From assembly GCA_035638775.1 (NCBI GenBank), contig DASQZJ010000051.1:8841-72840 (forward strand): a DNA stretch of 64,000 nt. The letters are read 5' to 3'. A model generated the notes under the pieces. The model made no database searches. It worked only from the letters and a program-made list of their open reading frames with translations, and was not told the origin of the DNA. Below, piece by piece: positions 43,277 to 51,787 of the stretch (positions are counted from its first letter, which is position 1; each line of letters opens with the position of its first letter). The translations under genes were made by a program, and so were the position numbers. Source of the DNA: DASQZJ01 sp035638775. Its GTDB lineage: Bacteria > Pseudomonadota > Gammaproteobacteria > UBA5335 > SLRW01.

Positions 43277-44990
43277 ACAGCTCTCCGCCCCGGGGCATCT
43301 GGTGCTTGCCGTTCGGCGAGGTCATCTTGTGGGCGAACAGGCCCAGCACGCCGCCGAAGCCGGAGTAGACCGCCACGTACTGGTGGCCGTCGACCTCGTA
43401 GGTCGTGGGCACGCCCACGATGCCCGAGTGCAGCTTCGGGCTCTTCCATAGCACCTTTCCGGTGTTCGCGTCGAAGGCATAGAAATGCCCGTTCAGGCTG
43501 CCGCTGAAGACCAGCCCCGAGGCGGTGCTGAGCATGCCGCCGTTCCAGGGCATCTTCGAGTGGTGCACCCAGACCTGCTTGCCGGTCTTGATGCTGATCG
43601 CCTGCACCGCGCCCCAATCCCTGGTGCCGGGCTGGTGATGGAACTTGCCGGTCTCGCCGTAGTACGGCATCCCGCGGCGGTAATGGATCGCCTTGCCCTC
43701 GAGCGTGGCGCAGGCGTGCAGGGTCGGCACGTAGGCCATGCCGGTCTTCGGGTCCACCGACATCGGCCACCAGTTCTTGCCCCCGAGCGGGCTCGGGCAC
43801 ACGAACGACTTCTTGCCCACGGTCGGGCGCAGCTTGTCGTTCTCCACCGGCGTGCCGTCGGGCTTGATGCGGGTGATGGTGTTCGTCTTGACGAAGGGCT
43901 TCGCCCACAGGAACTTGCCGTTACTCCGCTCCAGCGCGTAGAACCAGCCGTTGCGGTCGGCGTGCAGCAGCGCCTTGACGGTCTTGCCGTGGTACGGGAT
44001 GTCGGTCAGCACCGGGGTGTTGACGCCGTCATAGTCCCAGCCGTCGTGGGGCGTGTACTGGTAGTGCCACTTGATCTTGCCGTTGTGCGGGTTCAGCGCC
44101 AGCAGCGAGTCCGTGTACAGGTTCTTGCCCGGCCGCTTGCTCGCGAGCCACGGCGAGGGGTTGCCCACGCCCCAGTAGAGGGTGTCGCTCGCCGGGTCAT
44201 AGGTGCCGGTGTTCCAGGCCGGTCCGCCGCCGTGCTTGTAGGCATCGCCCTTGGGCCAGGTGTCGCCGCCCGGCTGGTTCGGGCCCGGAATCGTGTAGCG
44301 CTTCCAGTCCAGCTTGCCCGTCTCGGCGTCGAGCGCGGCGATGAAGTCGCGGGCGCCGAACTCGCCGCCCGACTCGCCCACGATCACCCTGCCGTCCACC
44401 ACCAGCGGCGCGACCGTCATGGCGTAGCCCACGCCCGCCTTCTCGAGCCCGGTGTTCCAGACCACCTTGCCGGTGGTCGCCTTCAGCGCCACCACGTGGT
44501 TGTCCAGGGTGGTCAGGTAGACCTTGTCTCCGTACAGCGCCACCCCCCGGTTGACGAAGCCGCAGCAGACCGTCTTCAGGGCGCCCCTGGCCAGCTTGCG
44601 CTGGTACTTCCACAGCACCTTGCCGGTGGTGGCGTCGAGCGCGATCACGTGATCCTTGGGGGTGGTGATGAACATGTAGCGGCCGTTGACGATCGGCGCG
44701 GCCTCGTGCCCCAGCTTCATCCCGGTCTTGTAGGTGAAGGCGATCTTGAGGTGAGAGACGTTCTTCGGCGTGATCTGCGTGAAGGGCGCGTACCCCTGGC
44801 CGTTGTAGGCACGGCGATACATCAGCCAGCCGCTGTCGCTCTCGGCGTGCAGCAGCCGCTGCGCGGTCACCGGCTTGTATGCCGGCGGCCCCGCGGCCAG
44901 CGCCTCGGGCCCGGGCGCGAATGCGAGCAGACAGAGGACGGCGGGCAGCACGAGCCGGACCCGTGCCAGGACGGTACGCAACGTGATCAT
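43257..44990 (-). CDS. PQQ-dependent alcohol dehydrogenase, lanthanide (XoxF/ExaF) type motif
   Basis: 577 aa periplasmic quinoprotein. Start ATG at 44990 with GGGGGAG 3 nt upstream; signal peptide ~1-33. The eight-blade propeller W-motifs are present (for example ALDATTGKVLWKY, ALKATTGKVVWNTG). The vicinal cysteine pair (Cys142-Cys143 in TVCCGFVNRG) sits over PQQ. Metal ligands by comparison: Glu210 in GESGGEFGARDF, Asn277 in WGVGNPSPW, Asp319. Asp321 follows in WDYDGVN: this second Asp is the mark of lanthanide-using XoxF/ExaF enzymes, where calcium enzymes carry Ala. Substrate (methanol, ethanol or another alcohol) cannot be told. The partner cytochrome fusion follows with a 20-bp overlap. 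Confidence 0.9.
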   Translation of the reverse strand: MITLRTVLARVRLVLPAVLCLLAFAPGPEALAAGPPAYKPVTAQRLLHAESDSGWLMYRRAYNGQGYAPFTQITPKNVSHLKIAFTYKTGMKLGHEAAPIVNGRYMFITTPKDHVIALDATTGKVLWKYQRKLARGALKTVCCGFVNRGVALYGDKVYLTTLDNHVVALKATTGKVVWNTGLEKAGVGYAMTVAPLVVDGRVIVGESGGEFGARDFIAALDAETGKLDWKRYTIPGPNQPGGDTWPKGDAYKHGGGPAWNTGTYDPASDTLYWGVGNPSPWLASKRPGKNLYTDSLLALNPHNGKIKWHYQYTPHDGWDYDGVNTPVLTDIPYHGKTVKALLHADRNGWFYALERSNGKFLWAKPFVKTNTITRIKPDGTPVENDKLRPTVGKKSFVCPSPLGGKNWWPMSVDPKTGMAYVPTLHACATLEGKAIHYRRGMPYYGETGKFHHQPGTRDWGAVQAISIKTGKQVWVHHSKMPWNGGMLSTASGLVFSGSLNGHFYAFDANTGKVLWKSPKLHSGIVGVPTTYEVDGHQYVAVYSGFGGVLGLFAHKMTSPNGKHQMPRGGELYVFKLD

Positions 44991-45400
44991 GGTCTCCCCC
45001 CTTGGGGTTGTTCTTCCGGAAACGCGCCGGGCCGCCACGGGACGGACGACCGTCCGCGGCCGGGGGTCATGGGCCCCCGCCCCGCGGAACGCTCCGGCTG
45101 CATGGCGGCAGAACCGACGAAGATTGGGCAATTCAAGCAAGCGCTTGTTCCGGGCGCAAGCCCCCCTGCCCGAAGGCGGCTCCTGCCCCTCCCCGCGCGG
45201 CCGGAAACCCGTCGGCGGGCACGATGGAACCGCAGCGCAGCGCGCGGACGCGCGAAAGCGGCGCGCGCGGCGGGCACCGTCCGGGGGGCCGCGATTACGT
45301 CGCGGCCTCCGGTCGGCCGTCAGACGCCGCCCGTCAGGACCCGCTCGAAACGGCATGTCGAGTGCCTACACTTGCCCGGAACCGGCAAAGGAAGAGTCCG
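44991..45400. other. Divergent region between the PQQ dehydrogenase and the diguanylate cyclase
   Basis: About 410 bp. It contains the ribosome site of the dehydrogenase at the left end and a CAAGCGCTTG palindrome near 45139-45152. No clear promoter boxes or gene. Upstream of the cyclase the frame stays open but reads as Arg/Gly/Pro-rich non-coding sequence. Confidence 0.4.
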
Positions 45401-46504
45401 TTGGCGAGCATTCCGAAAAAAAGACGCGGACACCGGAGTGCGGCCGCGGTCGACGGCGACGTCGGCCGCCTGCAGCTGCGCGGATTCGCCCGCACCGTGT
45501 CCGAGATCGAGTGGCTCCTGCTGTGCCTGATCCTGGTCTACCTGGTGGTCGCCCGCATCCCCCGCGCGGCCGAGCAGGAGATCCTGCTGGGCGCCGGCGG
45601 GTTCGCGGCCGTGCTGGCGGGCTTCCACTACCTCAACTTCTTCCAGTCCAACCGGCGCTGGAAGCTCGCGCTGGAGACCTGGGTGATGATCGGCTTCATC
45701 ACCTGGGCGCTGTGGTGCACCGGCAAGGCCGACAGCCCGCTGCTCAACGTTTACCTGCTGGTGATCGTGATCAGCGCGCTCACCCTGGGCAAGCTGGCGA
45801 CGCTGCTCGAGGTCGCCATGATCACGGCCTGCTACCTCTACCTGGACGTCGCCCAGCTGGGACCGGCAGCGTTCGGCGGCGTGCACCTGACCGCCATGGC
45901 CGAGCGCCTGGCGCCCTTTCTGCTGGTGGCGTATCTGACCACGATGCTGGCCGACGACATCCACTTTGCCAACCACCGGCTGCGCGAGCTGGCCCGCACG
46001 GACGCGCTCACCGGCCTGTACAACATGCGCACCTTCCTGACCGTGGCCGAGAAGGTCTACGCCCAGGCGCTGCGCAAGTCCACGTCGTTCTCGGTGGTGA
46101 TGTTCGACGCGGACAACCTCAAGCGGATCAACGACCAGTACGGACACGAAACGGGGAACGCGCTGATCCAGGGCATCGCCGACGCGGTCCGGAACAACCT
46201 GCGCGCGAGCGACCTGTTCGCCCGCTACGGCGGCGACGAGTTCGCCGCCCTGCTGCCCGAGACGGACAGCCGCGGCGCCCTGCGCCTGGCGAGACGCATC
46301 CTCACCCAGGTCGCCGGACGCAGCGTCACCCTGCCGCCGGCCAACGTGCCGGTGACCATCGGCCTGAGCGTCGGCATCGCAAGCTACCCCGCACACGGCA
46401 CCACGGTCCTCGAGCTGATCAACAAGGCCGACCGCGCCATGTACACGAGCAAGGAATCCGGCAAGAACCGCGTCACCGTCTTCCAGCTGACCGACGTCGC
46501 CTGA
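45401..46504 (+). CDS. Membrane diguanylate cyclase (GGDEF)
   Basis: 367 aa from a TTG at 45401 with GGAAGAG 5-6 nt upstream; the frame is open further upstream but lacks coding character. Five to six hydrophobic helices occupy ~40-190 (EIEWLLLCLILVYLVVARI onward), forming an inner-membrane sensor. The GGDEF domain follows: RTDALTGLYNMRTF at its start, FDADNLKRINDQYGHETGN, and the active-site loop RYGGDEFAALLPE. An RxxD inhibitory site is not obvious before the motif. It makes cyclic di-GMP, which commonly raises adhesin and biofilm output; a link to the giant adhesin is only a guess. A 75-bp copy of its 3' end occurs at 63509-63583. Confidence 0.88.
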   Translation: MASIPKKRRGHRSAAAVDGDVGRLQLRGFARTVSEIEWLLLCLILVYLVVARIPRAAEQEILLGAGGFAAVLAGFHYLNFFQSNRRWKLALETWVMIGFITWALWCTGKADSPLLNVYLLVIVISALTLGKLATLLEVAMITACYLYLDVAQLGPAAFGGVHLTAMAERLAPFLLVAYLTTMLADDIHFANHRLRELARTDALTGLYNMRTFLTVAEKVYAQALRKSTSFSVVMFDADNLKRINDQYGHETGNALIQGIADAVRNNLRASDLFARYGGDEFAALLPETDSRGALRLARRILTQVAGRSVTLPPANVPVTIGLSVGIASYPAHGTTVLELINKADRAMYTSKESGKNRVTVFQLTDVA

Positions 46505-46656
46505 CCGGCAAGCCCGTGCCTGACGAGTCCTCCGGAAGGTATTCAGTGCCGGGTCTCGGCGCCCATCCGTGCCGCCGCGTCCGCTTTCGACTCGGCCAGG
46601 CAAGGCCCCGGCCCCGCCCGGACGGCACACTGCCGGCCAGCGCCACGGCGCAATCG

Positions 46657-46692
46657 CTTAAAACGCAACACCCAAAACTTGAAACGTAAGAC
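46657..46692 (+). repeat. A+T-rich CTTAAAA-type string, copy 5
   Basis: Degenerate units (CTTAAAACGCAACACCCAAA, then ACTTGAAACGTAAGAC) followed by GGGCGCCGCCC, between the convergent diguanylate cyclase and K+ channel genes. Confidence 0.65.
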
Positions 46693-46702
46693 GGGCGCCG
46701 CC

Positions 46703-47944
46703 CTACCCCAACCGAAGCAGCTGATCCAGCAGCTCGTCGGTATTGATCTCCTCGCCGCTGAGCGCCATCGCCAGCAGCTCGCCGCCGATCACCGGCAGCG
46801 CCAGCACGACGTCGGGACGCACGTGGCGTACCCGGCCCATGTTGCTCGCGTCGCTGACCGCCACCACGGTCCGCACGTCGGGATTGACCTCCTTCGCGGC
46901 CAGCGCGACGAAGGCGTTCTCCGAGTCGTCCTCGCCCAGCGCCAGGACCGCGCGCGCCTCCTCGGCGTTCGCGCCGCGCAGCACGTTGACGTCGACGCCC
47001 TCGCCGATCACGAGGTCCCCGGGCACCTCCACGTGCTCGGGCGGTGCCGACTCCCAGATGGCGGTGACGTGGATGCCACGCTCCGTGAGCGCCCGGCCGG
47101 CGTTGCGGGCCAGCGGGTTGTCCCCGACGACGATGATGTGATCCTTGCGTCTCACCGGCCTCTTCCTCGGCTGCAGCAGACTCATCATATGCTCGTTGAG
47201 CAGCGGCCCCGCAATGGCCGTGACCGAGGTCGCGAACATGGCGAGACCGAACACGATCAGGGAGGCCGTGAACAGCCGGGCGTCACCGGTATGCGGCGTG
47301 ATGTCGCCATAGCCGACGGTGGACACCGTGATCACCGTGAAATACAGCGCCGAGCCGAAATCCGTGATCGGCGGCGAGAAGCCCGTGCCCAGCGCGTAGC
47401 TGCCCACCACCCCGTACCCGATGGTCAGCAGCAGGCCGACCAGCGCGAACAGCGTTCCGGTCGCCAGGCTGGGGCGGTGGAACGCGGGCCGGGCCAGCAG
47501 CAGCAGGACCAGCAGCGCCCCGTAGAACGCCAGGCCGGCCGGCTCGACGTGCCCGTGGGGCGTGAACTGGATGCCCACCGCGGCGGCGATCAGCAGGACG
47601 GTGAGCACCCAGGCCAGGCGCGAGCGCCACAGCAGGCCCAGCGACAGCAGGATCAGCAGTGCCCCGACCAGCTCCTGGGGCACCCCCTGGATGGTCAGCC
47701 CGTGCAGCCCGCCCCCCGCCTGGCCGGCGACCGACACCAGCGAGATCAGGCTGCGCAGCGACCCCAGCCAGCGCGACAGGTCCACGGCACCGGTCAGGGC
47801 GACCGCCAGGGCCAGCGGGACGTGGGGGAACCACAGGTCCATGCGCAGCGCCTGGTTGACCCGGGCCCACAGCATGCGCCCGCGCCGCAGGGAACCGACC
47901 GAGACCCGCCTGCCGGCCTCCGCACCACGCGTGGATTCGTTCAT
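46703..47944 (-). CDS. Potassium channel with TrkA-N type domain
   Basis: 413 aa. Start at 47944 behind GGGGAGG. About five to six hydrophobic helices cover ~38-250. The pore helix and selectivity filter VITVSTVGYGDITP has TVGYGD at 209-214. After it comes a cytosolic Rossmann-like domain (DHIIVVGDNPLARNAGRALTERG), where the usual GxGxxG reads GDNPLAR, so dinucleotide binding may be weakened. Related to E. coli Kch in layout. It conducts K+ across the inner membrane, with gating by ligand or voltage unknown (no clear charged S4 helix seen). The gene starts ~330 bp from the HepT-MntA module and is read the same way. Confidence 0.88.
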   Translation of the reverse strand: MNESTRGAEAGRRVSVGSLRRGRMLWARVNQALRMDLWFPHVPLALAVALTGAVDLSRWLGSLRSLISLVSVAGQAGGGLHGLTIQGVPQELVGALLILLSLGLLWRSRLAWVLTVLLIAAAVGIQFTPHGHVEPAGLAFYGALLVLLLLARPAFHRPSLATGTLFALVGLLLTIGYGVVGSYALGTGFSPPITDFGSALYFTVITVSTVGYGDITPHTGDARLFTASLIVFGLAMFATSVTAIAGPLLNEHMMSLLQPRKRPVRRKDHIIVVGDNPLARNAGRALTERGIHVTAIWESAPPEHVEVPGDLVIGEGVDVNVLRGANAEEARAVLALGEDDSENAFVALAAKEVNPDVRTVVAVSDASNMGRVRHVRPDVVLALPVIGGELLAMALSGEEINTDELLDQLLRLG

Positions 47945-48109
47945 TCGGCGGCCTCCCCAGGTGGATCCGGACGGCCTTCCCCCTCCGGCAGGACACGAGC
48001 GAACCTGCGCAACACGAGCCTGCCACGAACCCGCCCCCACCAGGTAGCGCGGTCGGCCCATGCCCCCAAAACCCGCCCGGAAGGGACAGGTATCTCTTTG
48101 TTTCTATTA

Positions 48110-48132
48110 CTTAAAACTTAACAACTTAAAAC
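48110..48132 (+). repeat. A+T-rich CTTAACAA-type string, copy 6
   Basis: CTTAAAACTTAACAACTTAA followed by AAC and CTGGCC. A short second piece (CTTAACAACTTGG) lies at 48209-48221. Between the K+ channel start and the HepT stop. Confidence 0.7.
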
Positions 48133-48277
48133 TGGCCGGATCCCCGCCCCGCAGCTATCCACTGCACCAAGACCCGTGAGCACAAAAACATCCGCAGGCC
48201 ACCCGCGCTTAACAACTTGGAACCGGCGTTCAGCGCCACGCTGAACGCTGTAAAGAGGTAGATGATTCGGGGCCGCG

Positions 48278-48706
48278 TTATCGGGAGCCGCCGCGATCCA
48301 CTATCCGGTCCACGGCCGCCGCGAACTCCTGAAACACCCCCAGCCCTTCGTGGGTGATCGCAAACACGATATCCCAGTCGATGGTCTGATAGTTGTGAAC
48401 AGCGATATTGCGAAAGCCCACGGCGGATTTCATGCGGGCCGCAAGAGACGGGGCGATGACACCCAGGTGCGCGAGCGCGTCGAAGGCTTCGCCCATGGTT
48501 TGCGGGGCGGGCTCCTCTGACTCCGCGATAATGTGCGTTGCCATATCAACGCAAAGCTGGACCGCGCGAGTCAGGTTGAGCGTGAGGATATCCTGGCGAT
48601 CCGGATCCGAGCGCAGCTCATCTGCGGAGTGCGTCCGCCGCTGCTCGACGCGCACCACGCAGTGGCGCAAGGCCTCGAGCTTCTCCTCCAGGATCAAGCG
48701 ATCCAT
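48278..48706 (-). CDS. hepT: HepT-type HEPN toxin (DUF86)
   Basis: 142 aa; start at 48706 (MDRLILEEKLEALRH). The HEPN active-site motif Rx4HxY is intact as RNIAVHNY near residue 111, so the ribonuclease site and the target tyrosine are both present. In characterised HepT-MntA pairs, the MntA antitoxin disarms HepT by adding AMPs to that tyrosine. Here hepT lies downstream of mntA with a 13-bp overlap, so both are made from one transcript. The length is normal for the family. Expected to cleave RNA when released; possible role in phage defence or stress. Confidence 0.88.
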   Translation of the reverse strand: MDRLILEEKLEALRHCVVRVEQRRTHSADELRSDPDRQDILTLNLTRAVQLCVDMATHIIAESEEPAPQTMGEAFDALAHLGVIAPSLAARMKSAVGFRNIAVHNYQTIDWDIVFAITHEGLGVFQEFAAAVDRIVDRGGSR

Positions 48707-49104
48707 GAGCGTCGGCGCTCGCGCAGCAATCGCTCCCGATACGGGAGAAAATCGGCGCTGTCGATGAGCATACGCGAGAGCAGCCCCGCGTAGAGTGCGT
48801 TGTCCCGGCACAGAATGCGCTTCCCGCCGATAAGGGCGGAGCGCAGGATCGGCACACCAGCCGTGCGCAGATCGATCAGGTCGACGGCACGCCCACTGAT
48901 CCGCGCCAGCAGTTCGATCAGCTCTCTCTTCCGTTCCGCTCCGAACGGTTGCCCTGCAAGTACCGCGATATCGAGATCGCTGTCCGGGCGGGCTCGACCG
49001 GAGGCTACCGAGCCAAACACCACCGCCAGCTCCAGATCAGGTTGCCTGGCCAACTCGGTTTTCAGGCGCTCGATCAGCCTGTCAGTGGAAGTACTCTCGG
49101 CCAT
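48694..49104 (-). CDS. mntA: MntA-type nucleotidyltransferase antitoxin
   Basis: 136 aa. The minimal nucleotidyltransferase signature GSx9-10DSD is intact: VVFGSVASGRARPDSDLDIAV (about 29-49), with Gly-Ser and two of the catalytic aspartates. The third catalytic Asp is likely in VDLIDL (~74). It overlaps hepT by 13 bp. It should neutralise HepT by AMPylation of the Tyr in the Rx4HxY motif, using ATP. The start at 49104 has only GGAG 13 nt upstream, so the ribosome site is weak. Complete pair. Confidence 0.88.
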   Translation of the reverse strand: MAESTSTDRLIERLKTELARQPDLELAVVFGSVASGRARPDSDLDIAVLAGQPFGAERKRELIELLARISGRAVDLIDLRTAGVPILRSALIGGKRILCRDNALYAGLLSRMLIDSADFLPYRERLLRERRRSWIA

Positions 49105-49463
49105 CGCGAAACGATCACTCCGGGCAACTTCGCTTTGTTGTCAGTGTACTGGACTGCTCACGTCGGTGGCGACAGTCGGCGAAACACGCCGTGGAAGGAA
49201 AAGGCAGCGGCCAGGAGCCCCGCCCCAACGGTTCCCCGCCGCCATACAGCCAGCTCCGGCACCGAAACCTGTCACGTTATCGGGCAGCACCCCCAGGCTC
49301 TCTCATCCCAAGACTCATCGCTCATGACCAATCTTCCCGCACCGAATCCGCCGTTCCACCCCACTCCCGACAGCGCAGCAAATGCCGCGCAACCTCCTGT
49401 TCTTACTTAAAACTTAACAACTTAACAACTTAACAACTTAACAACTCAAAAATGGCGCGCGCT
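49105..49463. other. Intergenic region upstream of mntA
   Basis: About 360 bp between the mntA start and the livF stop, containing A+T-rich repeat copy 7 at its right end. No other gene, strong promoter or terminator is visible. Confidence 0.4.
49406..49447 (+). repeat. A+T-rich CTTAACAA string, copy 7
   Basis: CTTAAAAC followed by four CTTAACAA-type octamers, preceded by GTTCTTA and followed by AATGGCGCG. Starts right after the sequence AACCTCCT. Just past the livF stop. Confidence 0.85.
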
Positions 49464-50165
49464 TCAAACCCCGAAATACGCATCCCGCACAACCTCCGAA
49501 TCCCGCAACTCCGCTCCGGCACCCTCAAAAACAATGCGCCCGCCCTCCAGCACATACCCCCGATCCGCCAGATGCAAAAAGGCCGTGTTCTGCTCCGCGA
49601 TCAGCAGCGACATGCCCTGGCCGTGCACCCGCTCCAGGCTTTCGACGACCTGCTTGACGAACACCGGCGCCAGCCCCGCCGAGGGCTCGTCCATGACCAG
49701 CAGGCGCGGGCGCGACATCAGCGCCTTGGCCACCCCCAGCATCTTGCGCTGGCCGCCGCTTAGGCTGGCCGCCAGCTCGCGGCGGCGCCCGGCCAGGTCC
49801 GGGAACATCTCGTAGAGCTCCGACGCGCGCGCCCGCGCCTCGGCGCCACGCAGGAAATAGCCGCCCATGCGCAGGTTCTCGCGGATCGACAGCGTCGGGA
49901 ACACGCCGAGCTCCGACATGAACGCGACGCCCCGGCGGATGCGCCGGTCCGCCCGCCAGCGGGTGACGTCCGCGCCGGCCAGCTCGATGCGCCCGCTCCA
50001 GGCCGGCAGCAGCCCCACCACCGCGCGCAGCAGGGTGGTCTTGCCGGCGCCGTTGGCGCCCAGCAGCAGCACGCTCTCGCCCTCCCCGACCGCGAGGTCC
50101 ACGCCCCACAGCACCTGCAGCCGGTCGTATCCGGCCTCGAGCCCCGCCACCTGCAGCAAGCTCAT
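49464..50165 (-). CDS. livF: Branched-chain-type ABC transporter ATPase (LivF)
   Basis: 233 aa. Start at 50165 with GGAGGGTGAG upstream, 1 bp after the livG stop. All ATPase motifs are intact: Walker A GANGAGKTT, Q-loop region, signature SLSGGQRK, Walker B LLVMDEPSAGLAP, and switch His replaced by Gln-rich LIAEQN, which is usual for LivF. It energises import of branched-chain amino acids, amides or similar solutes in the HAAT family. Last gene of a livHMGF block. Confidence 0.93.
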   Translation of the reverse strand: MSLLQVAGLEAGYDRLQVLWGVDLAVGEGESVLLLGANGAGKTTLLRAVVGLLPAWSGRIELAGADVTRWRADRRIRRGVAFMSELGVFPTLSIRENLRMGGYFLRGAEARARASELYEMFPDLAGRRRELAASLSGGQRKMLGVAKALMSRPRLLVMDEPSAGLAPVFVKQVVESLERVHGQGMSLLIAEQNTAFLHLADRGYVLEGGRIVFEGAGAELRDSEVVRDAYFGV

Positions 50166-50166
50166 C

Positions 50167-50874
50167 TCACCCTCCAATGAAAGCCTCGACCACCTGCTCG
50201 TCCTGCGCCGCATCGGCCAGCGAGCCCTGGAAGATCTCGCGCCCGGCGCTGAGCACGATCACCCGGGGCGCGATGTGGTTGAGGAAGTCCAGCAGGTGCT
50301 CGACCACCAGCAGCGCGATGCCCTCCTCCCGCAGCGCGAGCAGCCGCTCGGCCATGGCGTGCAGTTCCTCGGGATTGAGGCCGGCGCCGATCTCGTCGAC
50401 CAGCAGCAGCCCGGGATCGGTCGCCAGCGCGCGCGCCAGGTCGAGCTGCTTCTGCTGGCCGGTGTTCAGCGCGCCCGCCTCGCGCGCGGCCAGCGCCGCC
50501 AGGCCGGTGCGCTCCAGCACCGCGTCCGGGTCGAGGCGCCCGCCGCTGCCGAAGATGGCCGCCACGCGCACGTTGTCGCGCACGCTCATCTCCTTGAAGG
50601 GCCGCGGCACCTGGAAGGTACGGTTGACGCCCAGCCGGGCCAGCCGGTGGGCGGCCATGCCGGCCACCTCGCGCCCGCGAAAGCGCACCGTGCCCTGCTC
50701 GGGCCGGTGCACGCCGGAGATCACGTTGATCAGGGTGGTCTTGCCTGAGCCGTTCGGGCCCACCAGGCCCAGGACCTCGCCCGCGTTCAACTCGAGGCTC
50801 ACGCCGTCCAGCGCGCGCATGCCGCCGAAGCGCTTGACCACGCGGCTCACCTCGAGCAGCGGCTCAGAGGACAT
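50167..50874 (-). CDS. livG: Branched-chain-type ABC transporter ATPase (LivG)
   Basis: 235 aa. Walker A GPNGSGKTT, Walker B LLLVDEIGAGLNP, switch His in LLVVEHLLDFL. The signature reads LNTGQQKQLDLARAL rather than the usual LSYGQQ, a variant seen in some HAAT systems. It overlaps livM by 11 bp and precedes livF by 1 bp, so all are translationally linked. Forms the ATPase pair with LivF at the inner face of the membrane. Confidence 0.93.
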   Translation of the reverse strand: MSSEPLLEVSRVVKRFGGMRALDGVSLELNAGEVLGLVGPNGSGKTTLINVISGVHRPEQGTVRFRGREVAGMAAHRLARLGVNRTFQVPRPFKEMSVRDNVRVAAIFGSGGRLDPDAVLERTGLAALAAREAGALNTGQQKQLDLARALATDPGLLLVDEIGAGLNPEELHAMAERLLALREEGIALLVVEHLLDFLNHIAPRVIVLSAGREIFQGSLADAAQDEQVVEAFIGG

Positions 50875-51787
50875 CCCGGACTCTCCGCCTTGCCAGCGAG
50901 GCCAGCCCGTCCGGCAGGAACAGCACCAGGGCGATGATCAGGATGCCGTAGACGAGCTGGAAGTACTCCGGCGAGGAGATGCCGATCGCGTCGTACAACC
51001 CGTACAGCAGCACCGCCCCGATGACCGGCCCGATCACGGTGCCGGCGCCGCCGAAGAGCACGAACACGATTGCGAAGATGCTGATGCGCAGGGTGAACAC
51101 CGACTGCGGGTAGAACACCGATACGTGCCAGCCGTAGGCGCCTCCCACCAGCCCCGCGATCAGCGCGCTCAGCAGCCAGGCCACCAGGCGGCCGCGCACC
51201 GGGTCGACCCCGGCCGCCGCAGCGCTCACCGGGTCCTGGTTGGTCGCGCGCAGGGCCAGGCCCAGGCGCGAGGTGCGCAGGTAGATCGCCGCCCCGGTCG
51301 CCAGCAGCAGGATCACCCACAGCACCGCGTAGCTGAGGTTGGGGGCGAACACCGAGGTCAGCTTGATGCCGTAGGGCCCCCGGGTGATGCCGGCCAGATC
51401 GGGGTTGGCCACCACGTAGTAGAGCGCCTGCGAGGCAGCCAGGTTGGCGATCGAGAAGTAGGCGCCCGACAGGCGCAGCAGCGGCGCCAGCACCACGCCG
51501 AAGACCATCGCCAGCACCCCGCCGCCGAGCACCGCCGCCACCGGCGGCCAGTGCAGCGCGGTGATCGCCAGCGCGGTGCCGTAGGCGCCGGCGCCGAAGA
51601 AGCCCACGTAGCCGAACGGCAGGTAGCCGGTGAAGCCGTAGGCCACGTTCAGGCCCTGCGCCAGCGCCACGTAGGCCATCATGCTGAACAGCAGCGACTG
51701 GTTGCCGTACAGCAGCGGGCTCACCCCGAAGCCCAGCGCCAGCAGCGCGAGCAGCGCACCGCCCTGGAGCGCGCGCGTGTTACGCAT
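50864..51787 (-). CDS. livM: Branched-chain-type ABC permease (LivM)
   Basis: 307 aa with about nine to ten hydrophobic helices. Carries the family run NVAYGFTGYLPFGYVGFFGAGAYGTAL, and near the C-terminal third the cytosolic coupling loop TSRLGLALRATNQDPVSAAAAGVDP. Ends KRVRDVL-like basic tail. Overlaps livG by 11 bp and livH by 8 bp. Half of the inner-membrane pore with LivH. Confidence 0.92.
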   Translation of the reverse strand: MRNTRALQGGALLALLALGFGVSPLLYGNQSLLFSMMAYVALAQGLNVAYGFTGYLPFGYVGFFGAGAYGTALAITALHWPPVAAVLGGGVLAMVFGVVLAPLLRLSGAYFSIANLAASQALYYVVANPDLAGITRGPYGIKLTSVFAPNLSYAVLWVILLLATGAAIYLRTSRLGLALRATNQDPVSAAAAGVDPVRGRLVAWLLSALIAGLVGGAYGWHVSVFYPQSVFTLRISIFAIVFVLFGGAGTVIGPVIGAVLLYGLYDAIGISSPEYFQLVYGILIIALVLFLPDGLASLARRRVRDVL

